From: Ideonella sp. MAG2
Lineage (GTDB): Bacteria > Pseudomonadota > Gammaproteobacteria > Burkholderiales > Burkholderiaceae_C
NCBI GenBank assembly: GCA_004359425.1
Contig: PTEU01000001.1
Span: forward strand, 1,447,878-1,482,500
DNA: 34,623 bases
Reading direction: 5' to 3'
Made by a program: the position numbers and the translations under genes. A model generated the notes under the pieces. The model saw only the letters and a program-made list of their open reading frames with translations. It had not been told where the DNA came from and made no database searches. This document shows positions 1-7,792 of this stretch, in pieces (within the stretch, counting starts at the first letter, position 1; every line of letters begins with the position of its first letter).

Positions 1-40
1 AGTCACTGAAAGCTTGAGGCAAGAGATGTTAACTTAAAAC
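1..40. other. AT-rich non-native contig end
   Basis: These 40 bases are about 38 percent G+C, far below the rest of the window, and lie outside a synthetic transposon end. They do not continue the ferredoxin reductase reading frame that resumes at base 60. They are best read as unrelated sequence joined through library adapter. Their source cannot be told from the window. Confidence 0.7.
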
Positions 41-59
41 CTGTCTCTTATACACATCT
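41..59 (+). other. Nextera/Tn5 mosaic-end adapter remnant
   Basis: The 19 bases CTGTCTCTTATACACATCT are the exact reverse complement of the hyperactive Tn5 mosaic end used in tagmentation libraries. This is a synthetic sequence, so its presence inside a contig indicates untrimmed adapter and a chimeric join. Native sequence starts at about base 60, where the fpr frame is open. Confidence 0.96.
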
Positions 60-512
60 AAGCGCCTCTATCTGCTGTCCACCGGCACCGGCTTGGCCCC
101 CTTTATGAGCGTGATCCGCGACCCGGACACCTATGAGAAGTTCGAGCAGGTGGTGCTGATCCACGGCGTGCGAGAGGTCAAGGAGTTGGCCTATCAGGAC
201 TACATCACCCAAGAGTTGCCTCAGCATGAGTTCCTGGGTGAGCTGGTCAGCAAGCAATTGCTGTACTACCCCACCGTGACCCGCGAGCCCTACAAAAACC
301 AAGGCCGCGTGACCACCGCCCTGGAAGAAGGCAAAGTGGCGCAGGCCTTTGGCATCCCCTTGCTGAACGCGGCCGAAGACCGGGTCATGATCTGCGGCAG
401 CCCCGAGATGCTGCGTGACCTCAAAACCATGATGGAAGTGCGGGGCCTCAAGGAAGGCAACACCACTACGCCGGGCGATTTCGTCATTGAACGGGCTTTC
501 GTCAGCCAATAA
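60..512 (+). CDS. fpr: ferredoxin--NADP+ reductase, C-terminal part
   Basis: About 150 residues of the C-terminal NADP-binding domain are present; the FAD-binding N-terminal half (roughly 105-110 residues) is missing because the contig starts here. The frame opens directly after the adapter with LYLLSTGTGLAPF, the glycine-rich NADP-binding motif typical of bacterial FNR. It continues through a VLIHGVRE strand and an MICGSPEML motif, and ends with a conserved FVIERAFV-type tail. The enzyme transfers electrons between NADPH and ferredoxin or flavodoxin in the cytoplasm, often in oxidative stress defence. The first in-frame ATG, at 93, is internal and is not the real start. The stop overlaps a possible upstream start of rluA. 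Confidence 0.93.
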   Translation, partial: KRLYLLSTGTGLAPFMSVIRDPDTYEKFEQVVLIHGVREVKELAYQDYITQELPQHEFLGELVSKQLLYYPTVTREPYKNQGRVTTALEEGKVAQAFGIPLLNAAEDRVMICGSPEMLRDLKTMMEVRGLKEGNTTTPGDFVIERAFVSQ

Positions 513-516
513 GCCC

Positions 517-1176
517 ATGCCCAAGCCTGCGCCGCCGCGCCTGATGGGGGCGCTGGCGTGGCTGCATGTTGACGAGAGTCTGGTGGCCGTCAACAAGCCC
601 GCCGGCCTGTTGTCGGTACCGGGGCGTGGCCCCGAGAACGCCGATTGCGCGCTCTCCCAAGTCTTGCAACGCTTTCCCGAGGCGCGTGTCGTACACCGCC
701 TGGATATGGGCACGTCGGGCATATTGATTTTTGCGCGCCACTTGGCCGCGCAACAAGCCTTGTCGCGGGCTTTTGAAACCCGGCAAACCGACAAGCGCTA
801 TGAGGCCATCGTCAGCGGTCTTATCCATGCCGACCAGGGCGAAGTGAAGTTGGCGCTGCGCTGCGATTGGCCCAACCGGCCCCGCCAGATGGTGGACCCT
901 GAACAGGGCAAGCCGGCACTGACCCGCTGGCAAGTCATGGCCCGCGACCCCACCGACCAAACCAGCCGTGTGGCTCTCTACCCCGTCACCGGCCGGTCCC
1001 ACCAATTGCGGGTACATATGCAGGCGCTGGGCCACGCCATTGTGGGAGATGAGCTATACGCCGCCCCTGAAGTGGCGGAGGCTTCACCGCGCCTGCTCTT
1101 GCATGCGGCACAACTGGCCTTGCCGCACCCCAGCACCGGGCAGCGTTTCGTGGTCGAATGCCCCACGCCCTTTTAG
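517..1176 (+). CDS. rluA: pseudouridine synthase RluA
   Basis: This 219-residue protein matches the length of E. coli RluA, which isomerises U746 of 23S rRNA and U32 of some tRNAs to pseudouridine. The motif HRLDMGTSG, with the catalytic aspartate, lies near residue 60. The RluA-specific blocks CDWPNRP, GKPA and TGRSHQLRVHMQALGH follow, as does a C-terminal RLLLHA block. I chose the ATG at 517, five bases after the fpr stop; ATGs at 487 (overlapping fpr) and 544 are also in frame. The short gap suggests it is translated with fpr. The following flavin reductase has its Shine-Dalgarno sequence over the rluA stop, so the three genes probably form one transcript. Confidence 0.92.
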   Translation: MPKPAPPRLMGALAWLHVDESLVAVNKPAGLLSVPGRGPENADCALSQVLQRFPEARVVHRLDMGTSGILIFARHLAAQQALSRAFETRQTDKRYEAIVSGLIHADQGEVKLALRCDWPNRPRQMVDPEQGKPALTRWQVMARDPTDQTSRVALYPVTGRSHQLRVHMQALGHAIVGDELYAAPEVAEASPRLLLHAAQLALPHPSTGQRFVVECPTPF

Positions 1177-1187
1177 GAGGCCTTGCG

Positions 1188-1751
1188 ATGCGTGTGCCGG
1201 TTGAACTCTCCAAAGCCTATCGTTTGCTGAACCACGGGCCGACGGTGCTGATCAGTGCCGAGTTTGGTGTACAGCGCAATGTCATGGCCTGCGCCTGGGC
1301 CATGCCGGTGGACTTTGAGCCGCCCAAGGTGGCGCTGGTCATCGACCGCAATACCTTCACTCGTGGCTTGGTGGAGGACGCCGGGCGCTTGGCCATCAGC
1401 GTGCCCTGTGTGGCGCAGGCTCGCTTGGTGACGCTGCTGGGCACCCACAGCGGCCATGAGCAAGACAAACTCAGCGCCTACGACGTGCAGGTGCTGGAGG
1501 AACCCGCTGCACACTCCCCGTTGGTTGCAGGCTGCGTGGCATGGTTGGATTGCGTGGTGATACGCCGCCCCGAGATAGAACAGGCCCATGACCTGTTCTT
1601 GGCAGAAGTCACGGCAGCTTGGGCCAACTCCAAGGTGTTCAGCAACGGCCGCTGGCATTTCGGCTCGGGGGACGACAAACTGCGCACCCTGCACCATGTG
1701 GCGGGCGGGCACTACTTTGCCACGGGTGCTGAGGTGGACGGCCAACACTGA
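1188..1751 (+). CDS. flavin reductase-like FMN-binding protein
   Basis: The protein has 187 residues and belongs to the flavin reductase/DIM6-NTAB split-barrel family. It has an N-terminal strand with GPTVLISAEF, an NVMACAW motif at the usual FMN-contact position and a late HHVAGGHYF segment. Such proteins bind FMN and reduce or use free flavin, but the physiological partner is not known. The ATG at 1188 is preceded by a perfect AGGAGG at 1175-1180, which decides against the in-frame codon at 1158. That ribosome site overlaps the rluA stop, indicating co-translation. Confidence 0.85.
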   Translation: MRVPVELSKAYRLLNHGPTVLISAEFGVQRNVMACAWAMPVDFEPPKVALVIDRNTFTRGLVEDAGRLAISVPCVAQARLVTLLGTHSGHEQDKLSAYDVQVLEEPAAHSPLVAGCVAWLDCVVIRRPEIEQAHDLFLAEVTAAWANSKVFSNGRWHFGSGDDKLRTLHHVAGGHYFATGAEVDGQH

Positions 1752-1774
1752 GGCCTCCACCCGCAGCCTCGGGT

Positions 1775-2563
1775 TTACGGGGTGGCAGAGGCTGCCGCCA
1801 AAGGTGAGCGCAGGCGCGCTTCAAACTCGCCCGGGGCAACATACTGGATCACCACCCGTCGGGCGGCAGAGGTATCGCCTGGCACCGCAATCGCCACCCC
1901 TGTGGCTGGATACAGCAATTGCACCTCACCCTGAGGCCCCAGCACACGCTCGGCCGGCTCGCCAAAGCGCGCCACCAACGCGGCCTCGTCCAAACGGGCG
2001 GACGGGCTGAAGCTCAGACCCACCAAACGCGCCTGGGACGCCAAGCTCTCCGTATTGCGCAAGTCGGCGTCATCAGCCGCCAAGCTGAGCTGGCGCACTC
2101 GCCCGCCCGCTCCGACCTCATGTTTGGGGGAGCGCTGCGCCGCAGTGCGGCGCAACTCATCCCCCGCCTCAAACGCAAGCACCAGCCGCCCCGTGACGAA
2201 GCCGGCCTCCAGGCGCTCTACAAAGCCTTCCAATGCAGGTGCGTCACTGGCAGGTGCACCGATGGTTTGGATCAAGGCCAGATGCAGGTTGTCTCCAAAA
2301 CGGGCCTGCGCCTCGGCCACGCCAGACTGCCCAACCAGCAGGCCAAACACCTCGCTGCTTTCCGAGTCGGCTTTGATTTGCCAAGGCAAGCCCTGGGGAG
2401 CCGAGGCCGCTGAAACCGCCACCGTGCTTGGGGGCGCACTGCGCCAGACGGGGAAGATCAAAGCGCCCACCAAGACAAACGCCACCAAGGCGCAAGCCAG
2501 CCAGAACGGGCGCAACCACCAAGGGCTGCGAGATGCATCGGTTGCAGACGACAATTCACTCAT
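1775..2563 (-). CDS. conserved membrane-anchored protein of unknown function
   Basis: The 262-residue product starts with about 15 polar residues, then one clear membrane segment (residues about 17-38, WLACALVAFVLVGALIFPVW). The rest is a soluble, probably periplasmic domain of about 220 residues with no motif I recognise. It is rich in Ala, Glu and Leu and looks folded rather than low-complexity. I chose the ATG at 2563 because it sits just before the membrane anchor; the open frame extends much further upstream through the divergent SDR gene, which is not credible. It faces the SDR gene across about 70 bases. Proteins like this occur in other Comamonadaceae, but no function can be assigned. 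Confidence 0.72.
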   Translation of the reverse strand: MSELSSATDASRSPWWLRPFWLACALVAFVLVGALIFPVWRSAPPSTVAVSAASAPQGLPWQIKADSESSEVFGLLVGQSGVAEAQARFGDNLHLALIQTIGAPASDAPALEGFVERLEAGFVTGRLVLAFEAGDELRRTAAQRSPKHEVGAGGRVRQLSLAADDADLRNTESLASQARLVGLSFSPSARLDEAALVARFGEPAERVLGPQGEVQLLYPATGVAIAVPGDTSAARRVVIQYVAPGEFEARLRSPLAAASATP

Positions 2564-2635
2564 ACGCTGATTGTCACTCTGGGTTTCTTGCAAAACCCTG
2601 TCAAATTCACCGAGCTGTCTCGCCAAGGATTGTTC

Positions 2636-3385
2636 ATGACCACACTGACCCTCATGACTGGCTCTTCCCGCGGCATGGGAGAGGCCATGGCTCGCCAATG
2701 TCTGCAAGCGGGGCACCAGGTACTGGGCATTGCCCGCAGCAGCAACAGCGCTTTGGCCGCCATGGCAAACCCTCAACAGCTCACTCAGTGGGAGGCCGAT
2801 TTGGCCGACAGCGCAGACCTGGCGCTGCGCCTCGGCCACTGGCTGGCTGAGCAAGACGCTCAGCGCTTTGATACCGTCCAGCTCATCAACAACGCGGGCG
2901 TGATCGCCACCTTGGCCCCCTTGTCTCAAGTCCCCCTGGACGAAACTGTCAGGGCCTTAAGAGTGGGGTTGGAAGCCGCCATGCTGCTGACCAGCAGCTT
3001 TCTGGCCGCCACGGCGGAATGGCCCGCAACGCGCAAAGTGCTCAACATCTCATCGGGGCTGGGCCGCCGCGCCATGGCAGGCAGTGCGTCGTATTGCGCC
3101 GCTAAAGCCGGTATGGACCACTTCAGCCGTGCGGTGGCTCTGGAAGAGGCCGCCAAGCCGCGCGGTGCGCGCATTGTGTCTCTGGCACCTGGGGTGATCG
3201 CCACCGACATGCAGGTGCAGCTGCGCTCTGCCGACCCGATTCAATTCCCCGATCGCAGGGCCTTTGAGCAACTACTGGCCCAAGGCCAACTCACGAGCCC
3301 GGATCACGCCGCCAGCAAAGTGCTGGCCTATCTGGCGCGGGCCGACTTTGGCAGCCAGGCCGTGGGCGATGTGCGAGATGCCTGA
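2636..3385 (+). CDS. short-chain dehydrogenase/reductase
   Basis: This 249-residue classical SDR has the cofactor motif TGSSRGMG at residues 7-14, NNAG near residue 85, a catalytic serine in NISSG and YCAAK as the Tyr-x-x-x-Lys pair. A PGVIATDMQ segment follows the active site. The basic residue next to the glycine motif suggests NADPH. The overall pattern resembles sepiapterin/benzil-type reductases, but the substrate is unknown. The ATG at 2636 has AAGGA six bases upstream and is preferred to the ATG at 2588. The stop codon directly abuts the infA stop on the other strand. Confidence 0.88.
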   Translation: MTTLTLMTGSSRGMGEAMARQCLQAGHQVLGIARSSNSALAAMANPQQLTQWEADLADSADLALRLGHWLAEQDAQRFDTVQLINNAGVIATLAPLSQVPLDETVRALRVGLEAAMLLTSSFLAATAEWPATRKVLNISSGLGRRAMAGSASYCAAKAGMDHFSRAVALEEAAKPRGARIVSLAPGVIATDMQVQLRSADPIQFPDRRAFEQLLAQGQLTSPDHAASKVLAYLARADFGSQAVGDVRDA

Positions 3386-3658
3386 TTACGGACGACGGCG
3401 CGGCGCAGCAGCCGAAGGCGCGCTGGTACCGGGGCGGCGCTCAATGTGGCGGAAGGTGATGCGCCCCTTGGAGAGGTCATAGGGCGACAACTCCAAAGAC
3501 ACGGCGTCACCGGCCAAGATACGGATGTGGTGCTTGCGCATCTTGCCCGAGGTATAGGCAATCAGCACATGGCCGTTTTCCAGGGTGACGCGGTAACGCG
3601 AGTCGGGCAAGACCTCGTTGACCACGCCTTGCATTTCAATCAGTTCTTCTTTCGCCAT
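3386..3658 (-). CDS. infA: translation initiation factor IF-1
   Basis: IF-1 binds the ribosomal A site during initiation, together with IF-2 and IF-3. The first 72 residues match the complete S1-like OB fold, with [11 protein letters not shown] at the start, then [29 protein letters not shown] and the [10 protein letters not shown] tail. The protein is 90 residues long: about 17 extra C-terminal residues, rich in Pro, Ala and Arg, follow the normal end. Many betaproteobacteria carry two IF-1 genes, and this extended, isolated copy (not in a ribosomal-protein operon) is probably the second one. A GGAG motif lies about nine bases before the ATG. Confidence 0.93.
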   Translation of the reverse strand: MAKEELIEMQGVVNEVLPDSRYRVTLENGHVLIAYTSGKMRKHHIRILAGDAVSLELSPYDLSKGRITFRHIERRPGTSAPSAAAPRRRP

Positions 3659-3715
3659 CGTGTTTCTCCGCGAGAACGGTATTCAAAGGGGTTTGCGCAC
3701 CATGCGCAACTCCCG

Positions 3716-4462
3716 TCAGTTCAGGGTGCGCTCATAGGCCTGGGCACTGCGGCTGTAATGCAGCAGAGTGCCTCGGTAGGGGCCTGAGAGCGCATCCAAG
3801 TCCATCAAGCTGTGCTGCACCAAGGTGTAGCCCAGCGTCATCATCTGGTGGGTAAAGCGTGCCCGATTGCCGCGGTTAGGGTCCACGATCAAGACCTCAC
3901 CTGCTGAGGTGGCGTGCCGGCCGATAAAGCCTGACAACACACCCGCCTCGTCACGCTCATAGAGCACATCACTGCCCATGATGACCTCATAGCGGCCATC
4001 CACCGGGGCGCGCCTGGCAAAGCCGGGCAGGCAGGCAGGCTCCGCCCAGTTGCCATGCCGGTAGTTCATGTCTGCCAAATCATTGGCTTTCACATTGCGC
4101 TGCAGAAAGGCCTCCGCGAGGGGGTGACAATCGCTGGCGGTCACAAGAGCACCACGGCGGTGGCTGACCAAACTGGCCAGCCCCAGGCCGCAACCCACCT
4201 CAAGAATGCGTTCACCTTTCACCACCGGCCTGCGGCCCATATGGGCGGCCAGATGCACACCCGAGGGCCAAACCAGGCCGAACAGAGGCCATGCCGCTGA
4301 CGAGATACCCAGTGCCGCTGCCTCGCCAAGGGGGTCGGCAAACTGCTGGCGATCCAGCAGCGAATGAATGTGCAGATCGGCAACACCTGCCACCTCGATG
4401 CACTCTTTCTTCAGCAGGTATCCGGGCAATGAGGACTCCGTCAAAACAGACGCCTCACGCAC
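3716..4462 (-). CDS. class I SAM-dependent methyltransferase
   Basis: The protein belongs to the lysine-methyltransferase-like group (METTL/FAM86 type). Motif I is ILEVGCGLGLASL, followed by an acidic post-I motif VTASDCHP, and a GSDVLYERD motif where this family has its D/NxxY-like signature. The substrate is unknown; protein or small-molecule methylation is possible. The longest frame (to 4588) adds 42 arginine-rich residues that look like untranslated leader. I therefore favour the GTG at 4462 (248 residues). A TTG a few codons later, with GAGG eight bases upstream, is also possible. It lies just upstream of infA on the same strand, with a 57-base gap. Confidence 0.78.
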   Translation of the reverse strand: MREASVLTESSLPGYLLKKECIEVAGVADLHIHSLLDRQQFADPLGEAAALGISSAAWPLFGLVWPSGVHLAAHMGRRPVVKGERILEVGCGLGLASLVSHRRGALVTASDCHPLAEAFLQRNVKANDLADMNYRHGNWAEPACLPGFARRAPVDGRYEVIMGSDVLYERDEAGVLSGFIGRHATSAGEVLIVDPNRGNRARFTHQMMTLGYTLVQHSLMDLDALSGPYRGTLLHYSRSAQAYERTLN

Positions 4463-4635
4463 TGAACGGCGGCCTCTGGGAAATGGGCGGACGGATCCGC
4501 AGCCTTGACCTTGAGTCCGAACCAAACGAAAACCGCCACGAGACCGATACGGCCCTGCAGCGGTGGTTAGCCTTCGATTGTACCCCAAGCCCGACAGGCT
4601 CTTAGAATGCTTGGCTCTTCTTCGTTGTGCCTGCT

Positions 4636-6414
4636 ATGTCCTTGACGGCCTTGATCCTGCTGTTCGTTCGCCGCCATGCCAGGGCATATCTTGCAGCAGG
4701 CTTGATGCTGGCTGGCATCGCCTTGATGACCGTGTGGGTGCCTCGGCAAATTGGCCACGTGGTCGATGGCCTGGTGCAGGGACACTTGAGCGGCACAGCA
4801 CTGTGGCTTGAACTGGCCGCTTTGCTGGGCGCTGGCCTGCTGATCTACCTGCTGCGCGCGGGCTGGCGCATGGCCTTGTTTGCGGCCGCCTACCGCATGG
4901 GGGTGGAGTTGCGCGCCCAACTCTATCAACGGCTATCGCAGCAAGGGCCACAGTTTTATCAGACCCACCGCACGGGGGACTTGATGGCCTTGGCCACCAA
5001 TGATGTGGACGCGGTGGAAATGGCCGCCGGAGAAGCCCTGCTGGCAGGTTTCGATGGCAGCCTGACCCTGCTCTTGGTGGTCAGCACTATGGCTTTGGGG
5101 GTCGATGCTCGGCTGGCGGCGGTCGCCCTGCTGCCCTTCCCCGTGATGGCGCTGGCTTTCTGGTGGATATCGCGCCATGTGCATGACCGCTCCAAGTTGG
5201 CGCTTGATCGCTTTGGCCACCTCAATGACCATGTGCAAGAAACCCTGTCAGGCGTGCGTACCTTGCGCGCCCTGGGGCTGGAAGCCCAAAGTGCGCAACG
5301 CTTTGGGGAGTTGGCGCGCTCAGCCGCGCACGCCGGCTTTGAAGCGCAACGCTGGGAAGCCCGCTATGAGCCCGCCGTGGGCATGAGTTTGGCTGTTGCC
5401 AGTGCCGCCTCACTGGGCTTGGGCGGCTGGTTGGTGTGGCGTCAAGAGCTGACGATAGGCCAGTTGACCAGTTTTGGCTTGTATCTGACCCAACTCATCT
5501 GGCCCATGTTTGCAGCGGGCTGGGTGCTGTCTTTGTGGGAGCGTGGCCGTGCCGCCTGGGGGCGTTTGAGTGCGGTATTGGAAGAGCCTTTGGCCGTGGA
5601 CGATGTTGGCACCGTGCACCAAGCCCCAACGGGCACGATCCATTGGCGAACGCTGAGCTTCCACTACCCGGGCAGCCGCCAAGCCGCCTTAGACCAGGTG
5701 GACTTGACGCTGCAACCAGGCCACACCCTGGGTTTGGTCGGCCCCACCGGCAGCGGCAAGAGTACCGTCATCAAGCTGTTGCTGAGGCAATGGACGCCCC
5801 AGCAAGGGGCGGTGACTTGGGGCGACTACGACATCGCCCAATACCGCCTCACGGCACTGCGGCAAGCCACGGCCTGGGTACCCCAAGAACCCGTGCTGTT
5901 CAGCGCCACCGTGGCCGACAACATTGCGCTGGCCAAACCCCAAGCCAGCCGAGAGGAGATCACCGCCATGGCTCGCTTGGCCGCTGTGGACGAGGACATT
6001 CTGCGCCTGCCCCAGGGCTATGACACACCAGTCGGTGAACGTGGCGTGACCTTGTCGGGCGGCCAGAAGCAACGCATTGCCATTGCCCGGGCGCTGCTCA
6101 GCGACGCACCCGTGCTGCTGCTGGACGACGCACTGTCTGCGGTAGACACCGAGACGGAAAGCCGCATCCTGCGCCACTTGCGCCAACATTTGAAAGAAAG
6201 CCGTCACCCACGCAGCGTGGTGGTGGTGAGTCACCGGCTCTCGGCCGTTTCAGACGCCGATGAGATTGTGGTGATGCGCCACGGCAGAGTGGCCGAGCGC
6301 GGCGCTCATGCCGCCCTGCTGGCCTTGGGCGCTGAGCAAGGCTGGTACGCCCATCAATGGCGTGTTCAACAACTGGAAGCCTCTTTGCAGGACTCAGAGC
6401 TCACGCCGCTATGA
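4636..6414 (+). CDS. mdlA: ABC exporter half-transporter, MdlA type
   Basis: This 592-residue fused permease-ATPase has a six-helix exporter domain (residues about 1-310) and an ATPase domain. Walker A is GPTGSGKS (369-376), the Q-loop is VPQEP, the signature is LSGGQ (473-477) and Walker B is LLLDD (494-498). The residue after the Walker B aspartate is Asp instead of the catalytic Glu, as in MdlA and other heterodimeric exporters with one weak ATP site. It should pair with the next gene product; the substrate is unknown, perhaps a lipid or drug. An in-frame GTG lies at 4627, but the ATG at 4636 is preferred. The stop overlaps the next start as ATGA. Confidence 0.9.
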   Translation: MSLTALILLFVRRHARAYLAAGLMLAGIALMTVWVPRQIGHVVDGLVQGHLSGTALWLELAALLGAGLLIYLLRAGWRMALFAAAYRMGVELRAQLYQRLSQQGPQFYQTHRTGDLMALATNDVDAVEMAAGEALLAGFDGSLTLLLVVSTMALGVDARLAAVALLPFPVMALAFWWISRHVHDRSKLALDRFGHLNDHVQETLSGVRTLRALGLEAQSAQRFGELARSAAHAGFEAQRWEARYEPAVGMSLAVASAASLGLGGWLVWRQELTIGQLTSFGLYLTQLIWPMFAAGWVLSLWERGRAAWGRLSAVLEEPLAVDDVGTVHQAPTGTIHWRTLSFHYPGSRQAALDQVDLTLQPGHTLGLVGPTGSGKSTVIKLLLRQWTPQQGAVTWGDYDIAQYRLTALRQATAWVPQEPVLFSATVADNIALAKPQASREEITAMARLAAVDEDILRLPQGYDTPVGERGVTLSGGQKQRIAIARALLSDAPVLLLDDALSAVDTETESRILRHLRQHLKESRHPRSVVVVSHRLSAVSDADEIVVMRHGRVAERGAHAALLALGAEQGWYAHQWRVQQLEASLQDSELTPL

Positions 6415-7637
6415 GCACGACCCCGCCCCGTACAGAATCCTCCACGGCTCAAGCCGCCAGGCTGCTGTGGCAGGCCGCACAGCCGGACCGTCGCGCCATC
6501 CTCTGGGGTTTGGTGTGGCTGGTCATCGCCGCCGGTCTGGATGCCCTGGGGCCGGTTCTGGGCAAGCACTTCATCGACCGCTATTTGCTGCCACGTGACC
6601 CCGCGCTCAGCACCATGGCCGCATTGCTGCTTGGCGTGCTGGTCACTGGCAGCCTGGCCAGCCTGCTGCGCTATGCCCAGCTCACGCGGCTGGCGGGGGT
6701 GGCCATGCGCTCGGTGTTGCGCATCCGCGAGCAGGTCTACAGCCATGTGCTGCGCCTGCCCATGAGCTTTTTCGATCAAGCCATCACCGGGCAATTGGTC
6801 AGCCGGGTCACCAATGACACCGAGGCCGTCAAGCAGCTCTATGTGCAAGTGCTGTTCGTGATGCTGGATGCGGTCATCATGCTGGCCATCATGCTGGTCA
6901 CCATGGCGCTGCTGGATGTGCGCTTGATGTTGATCAGCGCGGTCATGGTACCGGCCGTGGTGGTGGTGGTGATGGGTTACGGGCGGCTGTCCGGCCCTGC
7001 CGTCAGCCGCACCCGCGAATTGCGCAGCCAACTCAACGCCCAGACGGCCGAGTCGATTGGCGGCATGGTGGCACTACAAGCCACCGGGGCGACCGCGCGC
7101 TATGGCGAGCGCTATGCCGAGGTGAACCAGGCTCACTATGCCTCGCGGCAAGTTGAGGTACGTGCCAATGCCTGGTTGCTGCGCCCTGCCCTTGACCTGA
7201 TTCATGTGCTGGTGTTGGCGGTGGTCATTGCTGCCTGGGGTGCACACCACCAGGGCGCGTCTTTGGACGCCTTGCAGGTGGGCCTGCTCTATGCCTTTGT
7301 GGGCAGTTTGGGTCGGGTGACTGAGCCCTTGATCCAACTGACCATGCAGTTCTCTCAACTCCAGCAGGCCACCATCTCTGCGGCACGCGTTCACACCCTG
7401 CTGGCCCAAACCCAGGCCGACCGGCCGCGCAGCAGCGGCCAGGTCACAGCAGGGGCAGTGAGCCTGCGTGAGTTGGACTTCTCCTATCAGCCCGGCCAGC
7501 TGGTGCTCAAGAAAGTCTCCGTCGACATTGCGCCTGGTGAGTTCATCGGCATCGTCGGGCCCACAGGCAGCGGCAAGAGCACCTTGCTCTCATTGCTCTT
7601 GCGCTACTACCCCTTGCAAGCGCCCGAGCAACTCTGT

Positions 7638-7672
7638 GTGGACGGCCAGCCCTTAGGGACCCTGGACGAGGA
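7638..7672 (+). repeat. 35-bp direct repeat, copy 1 (inside mdlB)
   Basis: This is the native copy, read in frame as VDGQPLGTLDEE in the MdlB ATPase domain. An identical 35-base copy lies 169 bases downstream at the point where mdlB homology stops. The offset is not a multiple of three, so the second copy is read in another frame. Confidence 0.95.
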
Positions 7673-7792
7673 GGCCTTCCGACAATCCGTCGGCCTCGTG
7701 CCTCAGGAGCCCTTCTTGATGGCAGGCAACGTGAGAGACAACATCGCCATGGGCCGCCCTCTGAGCCAGGAGGCGATTGAGAGCGCCGCCGC

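Noticed and set aside
14..23. TTGAGGCAAG shared between the contig end and the trpS leader
   Set aside because: A 10-base match in 34 kb is expected by chance, and the first 40 bases are foreign.
48..794. Long open frame on the minus strand over fpr and rluA
   Set aside because: Antisense shadow of two well-conserved genes in high-GC DNA; no recognisable protein.
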